From Seminavis robusta (Eukaryota; Bacillariophyta; Bacillariophyceae; Naviculales; Naviculaceae): 64,000 nucleotides of DNA. The notes under the pieces were generated by a model. That model was not told the origin of the DNA and made no database searches. It worked only from the letters and a program-made list of their open reading frames with translations. Both the position numbers and the translations under genes were made by a program. Location: positions 18,563-82,562 of the forward strand of contig CAICTM010000270.1 in assembly GCA_903772945.1 (NCBI GenBank), in the 5' to 3' direction. Positions 39,181-50,796 of the stretch are shown one piece after another; the stretch's first letter is position 1, and each line of letters begins with the position of its first letter.

Positions 39181-41940
39181 ATGGTAATGGAGAAGAACTT
39201 CCAATTGTCTCTCCGGTGGAACCGGAGAATGTCTTTCGTTGCAAGCCATGCATCGACCATGGTTGTGGTTGCTGGTGGTATCCTCTACTTTGCTAGTTGG
39301 AAAGAAGGAATGGGAAACAGTAATGCTTTCAAAAGGGTTCTACAGGAAGATAGTGACGCTGCCCCTGAGGGACTATCCGTGGATGTTTCTTTCGAAGATA
39401 TTCTCAAGACAGTGATCTTTCTAATGACGAGTTGGATGATGGCCGTCGCAAGTCAGCTGGTTGGATTGCCATCTCTGGTGGGAGAAATTGTCACAGGCTT
39501 CATCCTGGGTCCACCTTTGCTAGACTTTGTAGCATATCCAGAGGCCATGGTACTTATTGGAAGTTTTGGACTGATTGGGCTGCTCTTGGACAGTGGAATC
39601 AACTTGGATATTGCGCAGTTGAGGCAAACCGGCTCCCGCGCTGTACTCATGGCCGTCACGGGTACCATCCTAGCCCTCGCCGTTGGCTTGGGAATGGGAC
39701 ATGCAGCAAACTCGGGAGACTTTCGATCCAGCTTTGCCGTGGGGGCAGCGTTTGCCCCTTCTTCTTTTGGTGTCGCCAGCCAAGTTCTGTCGCAAGGAGA
39801 GATCCTCAATACCCCCATGGGGCAGGTCATCGTAGCTGCCAGTGTTTTCGATGATATTCTCGGCTTGATTCTGCTTTCTATCATGGAGGTCTTGGTCAAA
39901 GACTCACCAAAGCTCGTTGAATACTTGGTGCCATTCCTGTCGTCATTTGGATACCTACTTGTTCTGGGACTTGTAGGGGTTACAGTGTTTCCCAAGTTTG
40001 TGGAGCACAAGATACTGCCCAGATTTCGGGAGGATACGCGAGACTTTGTTGCCTTTTCTCTCCTATTCATTCTCCTTTCTTTCTACCTTCCACTCTTGCA
40101 CTACTCTGGCGCAAGTTACCTTACTGGAGCTTTCTTGGCAGGGCTCAGCTTCTCACAAATCAACTCGGTGCATGCTCGCTACCTTCGAAGTGCACCCCAT
40201 CTAAAGATCTGGCTTATGAGGATCTTCTTTGCCGCCACCATTGGTTTCCAAGTGCCCATTCAATACTTCACGGATGGAAATGTGCTCAATTGGGGTTTTC
40301 TATACAGTGAGTGTGGAAGAGAAACATTCCATCCTGGCCAATTCAATCTCTCACACTGCTCTTGCACTATGCCTGGACACTCCATGTTTCTTTAGTCCTT
40401 CCTGTACTGGCCAAGATCCCGTTGGGCCTTCTCGTGCCTCGGTTCTCACGAGAGCTCCCAGAAGACTTCCCTTATGATCCGTACTGGCGAGACGTATTAA
40501 TCACAACGTTGTAAGTTGCGTGCTTGTCAAAACATATCATTACCCCTTCAGAGCACGCAGTGTATTGGTCTAACCTTCCTACCTGGGGTATGTTCCGACT
40601 TGAACAGGGCCATGCTGTGCAGGGGCGAATTCAATTTCATTGTAGCTTCCTTTGCGCTGAGTGCCGGAGTGTTGGATCCAGAGCAATATGCCGCAGTAGT
40701 CTTTGCAATCTTGTTGAGCGCCATTGTTGCACCTCTGGCCCTTTCGAAAACTATTCGGTACTACAATGGCAAATTCAAGGCATTCCTCCAAAGCAAACAC
40801 AAGCTGAATCGAATAGACAACACGAGCGACGGGAATCGGCCTCTGTTTCTCGCCATCCAGGCCCGGACGCCCGTTGCCTGGTGCCTCCAAGAGAAATTCA
40901 CGGAAGCTCTCGAATCGGTCGGTCTCATCATTATCGACCATAGATCTTGGCATACCCTTGGCACTGAAGCAGTGGTCATTACGGAAATCTTTTGTCAAGA
41001 CAAGCTCGCCCGCGTCCGCATACGACAAGCCTTCAAACGAAGCAAGAGCGCATCCGTGTTGACACATGCCAGCACTCCTGAAGACAGTCCCAAGCCAAAC
41101 TATAGCCGGAGGACGATCTCGACAATCAAGGAGAGTCCTAGTCGCGAACTCTTGGCTACAATGCAGGACCTGGAAGAAGCAGAGGAGGTTCGAAAAGAAG
41201 AGGATGAGATATCCCTTCGAAAGCAGATCGTCCGAGATGCTTTGATAGATTGTCTAGGTCGAGACGTTGACAAATCCTCCTACGCCATTGTCGTCTCGCA
41301 ATGGGACACTTTTGTCTTTGACGACGAAGCGGCAAGGAGTGTAGGCGATAGCGACGACGATGCTGGGCTCGACCGATCGAGGCATGCCGGATACCGTTTT
41401 GTTACTCCCGCGCCATCCATGAAGGAACCAACGCAAACAGATGATGGTGATGGAAATGCAGACGATCAACCACCAATCATTCCTAGCTTGGATATCGAGT
41501 CGCAAAAGCAAGACGCTGCGTCACAAGAACACGGTGCTTCTTCCAGTAACCCTCGTGCTCCAAAACCGCGACGAATGGCTTCCGTCGGCACCTATTCCGA
41601 CTTGGGCAGTGCCATCACGACGGAAGATCCCAAGCTGGACCTTGACCTTTGGGATATCGACCAAGAATCTCATCAGGTTGTGACCGAAGGATATTTCATG
41701 GCGCCCATTGACGACACGGGAACGCAAAGTGTGGTGGAAGGTTGCGGGAGAGCTGATGAAGGTCGTCACCATCGTAGGACAGCCAGCGAAGACAGCTTTG
41801 TCCTCCGAGTTAGGAGGACTCACCATGGGCGGACAAACAGCGAAGATACGTTTGTTCTGGATGAATCCACTCTAAACGAGTTCGATCGTGAAGTGGAGGC
41901 CGCCATCATCAAGGACCGGTTGCGTGGGTACATCCGATAG
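39181..41940 (+). CDS. CPA2-type cation/proton antiporter, three exons
   Basis: Exons 39181-40306, 40396-40510 and 40608-41940 join in frame to give 857 residues. The introns are 89 bases (A|GTGAGT..TTTAG) and 97 bases (TT|GTAAGT..AACAG). After a hydrophobic leader the protein has about 12 spans of the KefB/KEA/TMCO3 class, with GLPSLVGEIVTGFILGP, SFGLIGLLLDSGINLD and SVFDDILGLILLS (the Asp-Asp of the ion site). It also has YLTGAFLAGLSFSQ and, in exon 3, CRGEFNFIVASFA. The cytosolic C-terminus of about 350 residues has no RCK domain. It carries Ser/Asp-rich disorder and two near-identical motifs (RRTASEDSFVL and GRTNSEDTFVL) that look like phosphorylation or docking sites. Likely K+ or Na+/H+ exchange at an internal membrane; the exact ion is unknown. 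Confidence 0.87.
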
Positions 41941-42469
41941 GTCCCTTTCTGTATACATACCCAAGAGACCGGCGCCTTTACGGCTGTCGACTCATTATTC
42001 ATAGCTTCATCTTTTAGATCTATTAGACTTTTTAACAACTACTGCGTCCATGGATAGAGATATGACAACTCTTACTTAATTAAAACTCTTTGTCACAGTC
42101 AGTTTTTAATGCTCATCATTGCCGAAAAGAGCAGGCGCGAGATTCCAACAATCAATTCAATGATACCCTTGAATCCTTCCTAACGATGCAACCATAATAA
42201 TAAGTGTGCATTTGCAAGTGTAATGCGGGTTGTTTCGACTCGTACCAATATGTCATAGTTTCAAGGGGCGACCATTGCGATGTGGTTGGCCCTTTCACGC
42301 TCCATGATGAGGGAGAGGAGGTTTCTGACAAGCTGCCAATTTTCAGTCGTGACACGAAAGAACGGGGTTCCCATCCGTCTCAACTTTTCAACCCAAGATC
42401 TTTTTGTCATCGTCGGCAACCATTCGAAACACCGATAAGCTTCCATGCAGGCAACCGTGTAATCCGACC
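41941..42469. other. Intergenic region upstream of DHODH
   Basis: About 530 bases with no supported gene. It lies between two plus-strand genes and holds the antiporter terminator and the DHODH promoter. Confidence 0.4.
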
Positions 42470-44049
42470 ATGTTGAGACAAGGATTTCGTTCGCTCCGAA
42501 CATTGACGGTAAGAACCGTCGTAGGAGGGGCTGTGACGTTTGGTGTGTTGGAAGCAACGACTCATCTTCCTTCTCAGGGCAAATCATCTGAAATCTACCA
42601 CAGAGTGTCCGATCAAGTAGTCACGCCACTCCTTCGACGCTATCTCGATCCAGAAGTTGCTCACAATGTGGCACTAGACTTTGCTCGCAAGGGATTTGCT
42701 CTTCGGCATCGACCTTCACCGATGGAAGACCGGGTCAACGTCAAAATTTCCATGTCATTTGATACGACAATCCATGAAAGCAATGGGGACAACAACAGCA
42801 GCAACAGCAATAATGAGAACAAGAGATTTGCCTTGCAGTTCCCCAATCCAATCGGCTTGGCAGCTGGATTTGACAAGGATGGGGAGGCAATTCAACCTCT
42901 GATGGATATGGGGTTTGGATTCGTCGAAATTGGAACTGTCACTCCAAAGCCACAACCTGGGAATCCCAAGCCACGCATGTTCCGGTTAGCAGACGATCTC
43001 GGCATTATCAACAGGTATGGCTTTAATTCCAAGGGGGCGGATGCCGTGGAAGAAAATGTGAAAGCATTCCGACAAACTCAGCTGAGAGAAAGCAGTGAAC
43101 TCGAGTCGAAAGATGGCTCCTCCATAATGTCTTTTCAATCCATTGCGACTGCCGTGTTTCCAACTCCGAAACCAGCTCAAGGTTTGCTGGGGATCAACAT
43201 TGGCAAGAACAAGACCACTGAAGATGCCAAAACAGACTACGTGAAGAACATTCTACAATTGGGATCCTATGCGGATTATTTGGTAAGCCGTCCTGTCCTG
43301 TCCGAGCTCTCCTCCTTTGTGCTCGAAAATTGAAATTCTCATCCAATTCATCTGTCCACTGGATCTCGCCGTCTCGTTTCCGTTGCCACCACGACAATAA
43401 ACCTTCCATGCCATGCTCACTCAAGGTCATCAACATTTCATCGCCCAACACGCCCAACTTGCGGGATCTACAAAAGGCTCAGGCCATGGGCGAACTTATC
43501 CAAGCCTGTCTGGAAGCAAGGAAACGACTCTCCAAACCAGTCCCCTTGTTGGTAAAGCTTTCACCAGACTTGACAACAGAAGAGTTGAAAAGCATGGTCC
43601 CTGTCTTGCGACTAGTGGATGGCGTGGTTGTTACCAATACTACCAATCAACGGCCCAAAGAACTAGTTTCAAAGCATCACGTCGAGGAAATGGGAGGCCT
43701 GTCTGGAGCCCCGATCAAAGATAAGAGTACCGAGGTCATTCGACAATTGTACAAGGAAATGAATGGCAACGTCTTTATTGTCGGAGTCGGGGGTATTGGA
43801 AGCGGCGAAGATGCGTACGAAAAGCTCAAGGCAGGAGCCAGCGTGGTTCAGTTGTACAGTTTGATGGTGTATGATGGGCCCGGTTGCGTAAGTCGAATTA
43901 GGCACGACTTGGCAACCATAATGGATCAACGGGGTCACAAGTGTCTAGAAGACATTATTGGGAGAGACCATGAGGAGATCTTTTGGAGAAAACAGCAAGA
44001 ACGACATGAAATGTCACTGTCCAAAGAAAATACCATGATTGTAGAGTAG
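42470..44049 (+). CDS. DHODH: Dihydroorotate dehydrogenase, class 2, mitochondrial type
   Basis: DHODH oxidises dihydroorotate to orotate in pyrimidine synthesis and passes electrons to quinone. Exons 42470-43282 and 43426-44049 join in phase 0 (TTG|GTAAGC..TCAAG|GTC) to give 478 residues. The opening [20 protein letters not shown] looks like a mitochondrial presequence followed by the membrane helix of class 2 enzymes. Family blocks are [40 protein letters not shown] and [14 protein letters not shown] (the catalytic base is the Ser of class 2). Then come [14 protein letters not shown] and [15 protein letters not shown] for the phosphate of FMN. A 20-residue Asn/Ser insert lies before the first block. 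The in-frame extension upstream of 42470 begins only at a TTG. Confidence 0.95.
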
Positions 44050-44094
44050 ACTACGTCAATGGTAATGTAGAAAGGGATATCCTGTACACTCTAT

Positions 44095-45561
44095 TTAACT
44101 ATTCGTATCTTGTTGGAATAGGATTGCTTGTGGAGCTGCAAGAAGCAAGGTAAAGACCAAGTTCACCCATTGAACATCGACGGATTGAGTTGACGTAGCT
44201 TCGGTATTGTCGCCGTCTTGACATGGATTCTCGTGTAGCTTCCCGCCCCATTCACTGCACGCAGCCAATTGAAACGGATACAATTGCGTGGGGCTGTCCC
44301 GGACCTCCACGGAACTGGGCCTGGCCTTCCAAAGATTGTTCAGAACATGTTCCAAAGACGAGAACTCCACGACAGACACTGGCTTGAGTGCCAGATGAAG
44401 AGGAAGCTCCCCTCTACAATTGCAGTGTTCTATAGCGACGTCGTCCCACAAAGGCATGACAAGATCGAATTGACCGGTAGCAATGGCCAGATGAAGTGGC
44501 ATATTTCCGTCATCGTTGGGGTGACACACTGCTTCCGAGAACTCTCCCTTTCTTTGTTGCAGCTGATCTAGGAGGAGAGCTTTCGTTGTTGTTGTGTTTC
44601 CGGTTGCATCATTGCCATCCACATGGAAGTTACTTGCAATAAGATGAACCATGTAGTTCCCATGTTGATCCACTTCCTGCGAGAGAATCCACTGGCGATA
44701 GGTATCATTTTCCATCAGGAAATCCAGCAACTTTACAGCGTACTTTCCCAGCAAATGGGAGCATGTCACCAGAGCACGGACAGTCAGTTGTTCCACCATA
44801 TCAGAAGATGTGGTTGTCGTAGTAGTGCTACTAGTATCGAGTGCATTGTTGCTATTGTCCAATAATTCTTGTTGAAAGCTTGTCCATTCGTGGTCACAGA
44901 TGTTTCCTTGCTCGTGTTTTTGGACCACTGCAAAATAGGTTGCTATGAGTAGCAATCTTAATTCTGCTGGTGGCACATACTGAGGGTACTTGTATGCATT
45001 GTGTAACTCGTTGGATACAGCATACGAAAGAGCTGTTCTTTGTTTCCGTTTATCTTGAATGAGCAGCAAAGACCCGAGACTCTTCTGGACCATGTACCGC
45101 AGGAGTACAGGAATATATTGACTGGAATCATCACCTTTGGCAGCTTTTATGAGAGCCGTTTCTCCCAATTTGTCTTGTGCGGCAAGGACTTGGTATAGAC
45201 TCTTATTGTCATCGTGGCCGCTTAGTATTCTCAGAAAGGTATCCACCATTTCCGGGGGTTGATTCCTGGCAATGGCGATATGAACTGGCGTTTGAAGTAG
45301 AGAATCTTGGACTGTCAGAGCATGAGGAGCCGCCCTCGCAACCATCGTGGCGAGCGACAAGACGTTCTCATGATGGTCTTGCTTCACCAGGCCATGCAAA
45401 AAAGATCCACTGGCCAATTTCGACGTTGTCAGCACCACGGCTTCCAGGAGATTGGGATCCCTTATTAGAGCTGTCACCGATGCGCTCAACTTCTTCCAAG
45501 CTCGGTTACGAACACAATCATCCAGTCCTTTCCTTATCGCTCGCACGTTGTACTTGTTCAT
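44095..45561 (-). CDS. Ankyrin-repeat-like protein
   Basis: A 488-residue intronless protein with several ankyrin-type units, such as LLQTPVHIAIARNQPPEMVD, LGETALIKAAKGDD, GNMPLHLAIATGQFDLVMPL and GELPLHLALKPVS. Regions between them are helical. The stop lies about 45 bases from the end of DHODH, so the two genes converge closely. There is a Thr run in the middle. Binding partner unknown. Confidence 0.72.
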   Translation of the reverse strand: MNKYNVRAIRKGLDDCVRNRAWKKLSASVTALIRDPNLLEAVVLTTSKLASGSFLHGLVKQDHHENVLSLATMVARAAPHALTVQDSLLQTPVHIAIARNQPPEMVDTFLRILSGHDDNKSLYQVLAAQDKLGETALIKAAKGDDSSQYIPVLLRYMVQKSLGSLLLIQDKRKQRTALSYAVSNELHNAYKYPQYVPPAELRLLLIATYFAVVQKHEQGNICDHEWTSFQQELLDNSNNALDTSSTTTTTTSSDMVEQLTVRALVTCSHLLGKYAVKLLDFLMENDTYRQWILSQEVDQHGNYMVHLIASNFHVDGNDATGNTTTTKALLLDQLQQRKGEFSEAVCHPNDDGNMPLHLAIATGQFDLVMPLWDDVAIEHCNCRGELPLHLALKPVSVVEFSSLEHVLNNLWKARPSSVEVRDSPTQLYPFQLAACSEWGGKLHENPCQDGDNTEATSTQSVDVQWVNLVFTLLLAAPQAILFQQDTNS

Positions 45562-45940
45562 GGTTTGCCTTTGCTATGGAGTTGGTGACGGGGCGGGGTG
45601 ATGCATGCCGCCATTGTGAGATACATGTACGGTATTCGGGCTTCGGGCCGAAACTGTACTGCAAAAATTGGTTTCTCAATTAAGCCTGTTAAGCTGCAGA
45701 CAATTCTGCCCTGCTTGACTGGCCTAAGGGTTGGGGTTTCTGTTTCTCCATTCGTGTCGTCCGTGGATCTTCCAAGAACCGCGGGAGTGAAAGGTCTGAC
45801 CCATCTTTGGCATCATTCTAAAAATCCAGGACGGCACCACGCACTCGTACCTCAGCGATGACACAGATCATCATTGTTGCCATAAAAAGACAACGGCAGA
45901 ACAAACAACCACACAAAACACTCACTTCCCCCACACCAAC
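45562..45940. promoter_or_regulatory. Divergent promoter region
   Basis: About 380 bases separate the starts of the ankyrin gene and the ABC1 kinase gene. I see no classical promoter motif and no gene. Confidence 0.4.
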
Positions 45941-48001
45941 ATGTTACGAGTAGGACTACAACGAGTCGCCAGAGGCACAGCCCAAGTGGTGAGTGGGAGT
46001 GCCCTCGTGGCGACAACCGGTGTCGCTGCTTATGTTTCAACAGAACAAGGAAGAGGGATGCGCCGAGAATTGCTCTTTTGGAAGGGTGTGGCCCCAGTGG
46101 TGTTCGATTACTACTGGAATTTTGCCAGTAGCAGTCCCTATGTCAAGTATCAGAAATATTTGGAGCAGCAAGGTGACAAGGAAGTAAATGAACAAGAATC
46201 TAAAAAACTGCAAGAGCTTCATGAACGACATGCTCCGGAAATTCTCAATGTGCTGCTGGAACTCAAGGGACTCTATGTCAAACTGGGCCAAGTGTTGTCC
46301 GTGACGACGCTGCCTATCCCTGAAAGCTACAGGAGCAAGTTCAGAACCTTGCAGTCAGATGTTCCCGGTTGGGAGGCCTTTGAAGAATCCGTCAAGCCAG
46401 TGCTGGAGCGTGAATTGAACAGACCAATAGAAGAAATTTTTGAATCCATCGATCCGGTGCCTTGTGGAGCCGCTTCCATCGGACAAGCGCACAAGGCTGT
46501 TCTACGTGCCAATGACAACGACAACAACGTTGATGATGACGAAGACAGACAAGTCATTATCAAAATTCAATATCCAGATGCCTCGTGGCAGATTCCCGCG
46601 GATATTCAATGCGTGGGAGATTTCCTCAAGATTTGCGTCTTTTTCGGCGTCGTGGATGAAAGTGCTGCCAACTTGAGCTTCAACGAGTTCAGCCGACAAT
46701 TCATTGCCGAACTGGATTATGATCAGGAGCGCAGGAATCTGCAAGACATTTATCAATCCTCGTTGGATCCAAAAGCACCCTATCAAAGGCGCGGTGTGGT
46801 GGTGCCTCAGGTCTACCCGGAATTATGCACCTCAAAGATCATTACCATGACATATTTGCCAGGTCCCAAACTCGAGGAAGAAGCTAGACGGCAGCTGCAG
46901 GCATTGGGAATTGATACCAAGAAGGGACTGCGAAGCCTTGTGCGAACTTCTGCCGACACCAATAGTCAAAAGGCCAATGAGCAGGCATTTGCCAATGGCA
47001 ATCAATCTGCAAGGGATGTAAATGACGATACTTTGGAAAACGATCCAGAAACTGAATCAACGCAATCGCAAAACGATGCAGATTCGTCAACACTAGCCAG
47101 TCAAGGCAGCTGGCAACGAACAGCCGCACAAATTGGGAGCAAGCTGGTCAGTGTGAATTCATTGCTGGGAACCGTGCGCATGGCTCGTCGAGTGCAGCTG
47201 TGGTGTACTGTATTGTCAGTGAAATCCATTGATATCTTGTCCGAAACACCGCTGCTAGGATCAATGGTACCTTCCAGCCTTCACACTTGGGCCGAGGATC
47301 ACAGTACTGCCTCGAAGCAATCAGAGCGCATGGCTCTTACAAAGGAGTGGATCGATGCTCTTTTTGATGTTCACGGTCATCAAATCTTCAACCTGGGGTG
47401 TTTCAACGCCGATGCGCATCCAGGCAATATTCTAGTCGTGGAGGATGAGAATTCATCAAAGCCCAAGCTTGGTCTGATAGATTTTGGACAGTGCCGTCGA
47501 TTGACCCGACGAGAACAGGCTCAAGTGGCAAGGCTATTGGTCAGTGTTGCAAACAACGAGCCGGATGAAGTAATTGCGGCAGCATTTCGCGACATGGGCA
47601 TTCAGACCAAGAATGACTCCACGGAGTTCCTTTCCAAGTTCGCCAAGCTCATGTTTGGTCCTCTCCAGAGCTACCATCTGGACCACGCATGGCACAAGGA
47701 ACTACACAAACAGGACGGCGTCACATATTTCCCGAATCAACTTAGCCTCGTTTACAGGACGAGCATGTTGCTGAGGGGATTGGCTGTTTCACTGCAGTTC
47801 AACGTATCCGTGGGAGACTTGTGGAAGGAACAGGCTCTGGAGGCGTTGGACAGATACGATTCCACCTTGACAGTCGAGGAAGCATATGAAATGGCGCCCG
47901 TTGCGTCTCACCCTGCCAGGAAGGGAGTACTCGTGATAAGAAGAGAGACTGCGAAAGAACTTGTCCAGGATATGCAGGAGTCAACTGTAGCAAGCAGGTA
48001 A
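45941..48001 (+). CDS. ABC1/ADCK/UbiB-family kinase-like protein
   Basis: This family acts in quinone metabolism in mitochondria and plastids. The N-terminal 40 residues are basic and hydroxylated, compatible with an organelle presequence. The KxGQ motif is at 114-117 (KLGQ), the Ala-rich nucleotide loop is GAASIGQAH (176-184), and the VIIKIQ lysine is at 208. Next are the ExD motif in ELDYDQE (257-263), the FNADAHPGNILV catalytic loop and LIDFGQC. A linker of about 130 residues, rich in Ser, Asn and Gln, interrupts the kinase fold after YLPGPKLEEEA. That makes the protein longer (686 residues) than typical UbiB. No intron. Confidence 0.92.
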   Translation: MLRVGLQRVARGTAQVVSGSALVATTGVAAYVSTEQGRGMRRELLFWKGVAPVVFDYYWNFASSSPYVKYQKYLEQQGDKEVNEQESKKLQELHERHAPEILNVLLELKGLYVKLGQVLSVTTLPIPESYRSKFRTLQSDVPGWEAFEESVKPVLERELNRPIEEIFESIDPVPCGAASIGQAHKAVLRANDNDNNVDDDEDRQVIIKIQYPDASWQIPADIQCVGDFLKICVFFGVVDESAANLSFNEFSRQFIAELDYDQERRNLQDIYQSSLDPKAPYQRRGVVVPQVYPELCTSKIITMTYLPGPKLEEEARRQLQALGIDTKKGLRSLVRTSADTNSQKANEQAFANGNQSARDVNDDTLENDPETESTQSQNDADSSTLASQGSWQRTAAQIGSKLVSVNSLLGTVRMARRVQLWCTVLSVKSIDILSETPLLGSMVPSSLHTWAEDHSTASKQSERMALTKEWIDALFDVHGHQIFNLGCFNADAHPGNILVVEDENSSKPKLGLIDFGQCRRLTRREQAQVARLLVSVANNEPDEVIAAAFRDMGIQTKNDSTEFLSKFAKLMFGPLQSYHLDHAWHKELHKQDGVTYFPNQLSLVYRTSMLLRGLAVSLQFNVSVGDLWKEQALEALDRYDSTLTVEEAYEMAPVASHPARKGVLVIRRETAKELVQDMQESTVASR

Positions 48002-48139
48002 AGAAAAGATGAAACTAATTTTGCGCAATACCCAAAGCTATTCGCACCTGCATGTGATGCGAAACACACTGACTTGCTAGGCTTGCAAATCGCAACGCCC
48101 CCCTGGTGCTAATGCTGCCGCAAGGGCTGCCGTAAGGGT

Positions 48140-49837
48140 TTAGTTGATCCGTGCAAGTCGACCAAATATTTCCGCCCGTTGTCGCGAATTCTTGATGCAG
48201 CTATAGATCACTGTGAGCGAGAAGCCATCCTTCCGCTTTACGTCGAAGTCATGTTCGTTACAAACAGCTTCGACCTCATCTAGGGTCGTCCCCACATCCT
48301 CATGACCAAGTTCTCCCGTATCAAATCGGTGAACAATCTTGGCAACCCGATTGCGAGTGACGCTGGTCTGGATGCTTCGTTCAAACGCCAAGTCGCTTGC
48401 TCCAGTCGGGAGAACTGCACTGACAGTCTCCAAGGATTTATTGCTTTCCAAAACCATTGCGAATTGCCTTCTTGCATCCACAAGGCGATCATCATCATTT
48501 TGCACCCTCACAGCGAGTGAAAAAGCAGTCATAGGACATCGGTGGCTTCCAATGAGTCTAAAGACGGCGTCTTGGTTGGCAAGAAAATCCTCGATAGAAA
48601 GTTGCAACTCTAACTTCTGAAGGACTGACCGCTGTCCTGCTCCAGGGGGTGGCAACGTGTCGTCCAGCAGCACGTCAACGAGTGGCGTAAGATAATCAAG
48701 TGGACCATCTATTACCAAGCACAGTACTCTCAATCCATCCTGGCCTCGTTGCCAACGTCTTCGCAGTCCTTCGGCAATGCCTTGGACGTGACTTTGATTG
48801 TAGGAAGCTCCATCCTGGTCGCATCTGTACTGCAATTCCCACAAACCTTCGTTCAAACTCACGATTTCTCGAAGGGTTGCCTCTAATAAAGGTGTCCCAT
48901 CTGCATCCTCCATGCAAAAATCAATGGCAAGTTTCTTTATGTGCCTTTGATTTTGAATAGTTTGGAACATCGTGGTACGGGTAAGGAATGGCAGTTCTTC
49001 GTCCCCATCAAAGGCCAGATCTAGTTCCAATGGTCTATTCAACTGCTGCAGAAAGTTGGCAAATGCTTGGGTCGATCCAGCTCCCGAAGCTCGACTGTAA
49101 TAAACCTTGAAGTTCGAAATGGCAGAATGGTCGTTCAGTGCCTGGCCGAGCGTAGCAATATTGGCCAAATTGGTCCTGCCTTCCATGTATAGTTCCAGAT
49201 TATTCAGGCCTGCGGCAACAGTACTGCCGAGAAAGGCTGCCAGGCCTTCCAAGTGGCTCTCAGCTTCCACCACAAGATCTTGTATGTGACATGTGGGATC
49301 GTCGGCCTCTGCCATATATCGCAGCATTGAGAGATCTCCCACCCAAGAAGACAATTCGCGGAGATTGGTCAACTGAGATAATGCTACTCCCAACGCTTGA
49401 ATGTCTTGTGGGTGCAATACTTGGTCCCCCCCAGCGGGTGATAATTTCACTTTCTGGACAAGAAGGCGGGCAGCAGGGGTAGATAGCATCTCTACTAGAC
49501 TCGGCCTGACATGCACTGGACTCAAGCGCTGCAGAAAAACACTGACTGAAGCTGAGTTGGCATTGGCTGCAGCAGCATCCATCACCAAAGCCGCAAGCCG
49601 ATGAGAGAATACGGAACGCAATCTTGACGCAAAAAAAATGTTGATGTGTTGGAGGCATGTCGAATTTCGAATGGAGCTTGTGATCAATTGGACCGCTTGG
49701 TCTGAATTGCTTGGATCCCAGTTGTGCACGGTGACACTGAAATGTGAGATCGAGTTGACGCCGCCATCTCCCAGTCGCTCGAGAGGCCTTCCTGGGTAAG
49801 CAGTGAACAGTTCTGTATTGCCACCATCATGCTCCAT
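48140..49837 (-). CDS. Leucine-rich-repeat-like protein
   Basis: A 565-residue intronless protein with weak LRR-like periodicity (LNNLELYMEGRTN, LQKLELQLSIEDF, LRVLCLVIDG) and conserved-looking NQRHIKKLAIDF. It belongs to the same broad type as the gene at 31974, with more divergent repeats. No signal peptide or membrane span. The stop is about 140 bases from the ABC1 kinase stop, so the genes converge. Confidence 0.6.
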   Translation of the reverse strand: MEHDGGNTELFTAYPGRPLERLGDGGVNSISHFSVTVHNWDPSNSDQAVQLITSSIRNSTCLQHINIFFASRLRSVFSHRLAALVMDAAAANANSASVSVFLQRLSPVHVRPSLVEMLSTPAARLLVQKVKLSPAGGDQVLHPQDIQALGVALSQLTNLRELSSWVGDLSMLRYMAEADDPTCHIQDLVVEAESHLEGLAAFLGSTVAAGLNNLELYMEGRTNLANIATLGQALNDHSAISNFKVYYSRASGAGSTQAFANFLQQLNRPLELDLAFDGDEELPFLTRTTMFQTIQNQRHIKKLAIDFCMEDADGTPLLEATLREIVSLNEGLWELQYRCDQDGASYNQSHVQGIAEGLRRRWQRGQDGLRVLCLVIDGPLDYLTPLVDVLLDDTLPPPGAGQRSVLQKLELQLSIEDFLANQDAVFRLIGSHRCPMTAFSLAVRVQNDDDRLVDARRQFAMVLESNKSLETVSAVLPTGASDLAFERSIQTSVTRNRVAKIVHRFDTGELGHEDVGTTLDEVEAVCNEHDFDVKRKDGFSLTVIYSCIKNSRQRAEIFGRLARIN

Positions 49838-50796
49838 GGTTGTCCATAACAGGGAATTCAGCTGTGGGCGGTTGTCGGAGTGTGGGGCTCTTTCCGCCCC
49901 AATGATTGTAGGTTATCGGTTCAGGGTTGCGGCACGGTGGACAACTTGAAGTGGTACACAAAATAGGCTTCCATGGTTCGATCGAAGCGCGAAGATCCAA
50001 GATACGCTTTGGGAATAACAATAATAATAATAGTAGGTGTTCAAAGATCACAAGGTAGCTAGCTAGGATTTCAGTCACGCGAGTTTGTTTTCATCATGAG
50101 AGGCCTCATCAATCTAGCTAGCTAGCTAGGAGTACTCGTACTGGCAACCTCCTCAACGAGCCACTGGTTGGGAACCATTGGTTGGGCCGGGAGTAGCTGT
50201 AGCCGTACTGGACGAGTTCCGGAGACTTGGGGTTTGCTGAAGTGGTACTAGTACGGTAGGTGCTTTCCACATGGTATTCATATCTTTCCTTGAGGAAAAT
50301 ATTCAGACTAATGCTGACAAGTACTACTCGTAGCGCTACTGGTGCCGTCTTCCAACAAGCTGGCCATTGGTTTGACATTCATCTGACAGCTGAGCTTCAC
50401 CGGGGGAAAAGTTTAGTAAACGGTGCTGGAGCCGAAGCGTTCGTGATCTCTTCCCGGCACCAACGGTGGGTCGCTGGGTTAACCTGACCCATGCGCTCAG
50501 TGGGGGTACGCAGGTGCAGAAAAGGGAGAGGGAATATACCATACGTCACGAGGAGCTACGGTAGGTATTAGCTTAGTTATCCAGATGAGTGATATGTTTC
50601 CTGATATGTCAACAGAACACGGCCCACATACAGGTCACATGGACGAGCGTTCAAACAAGTGGTAATGTCCGGGATCGTTACGACCATGACTGCAAGTCTC
50701 GGAGTGAAGGATACCATACCATCTACGCGCAACAGGGAAGGTCTGTTCTTTGTAGAGGCAGCTTGGATATTCGTGAATTGTCGTCGTTGTCCGTTT
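49838..50796. other. Intergenic region between two minus-strand genes
   Basis: No supported gene. CTAGCTAGCTAG runs occur at about 50055-50065 and 50113-50128. The frames seen here are short and overlapping. Confidence 0.4.
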
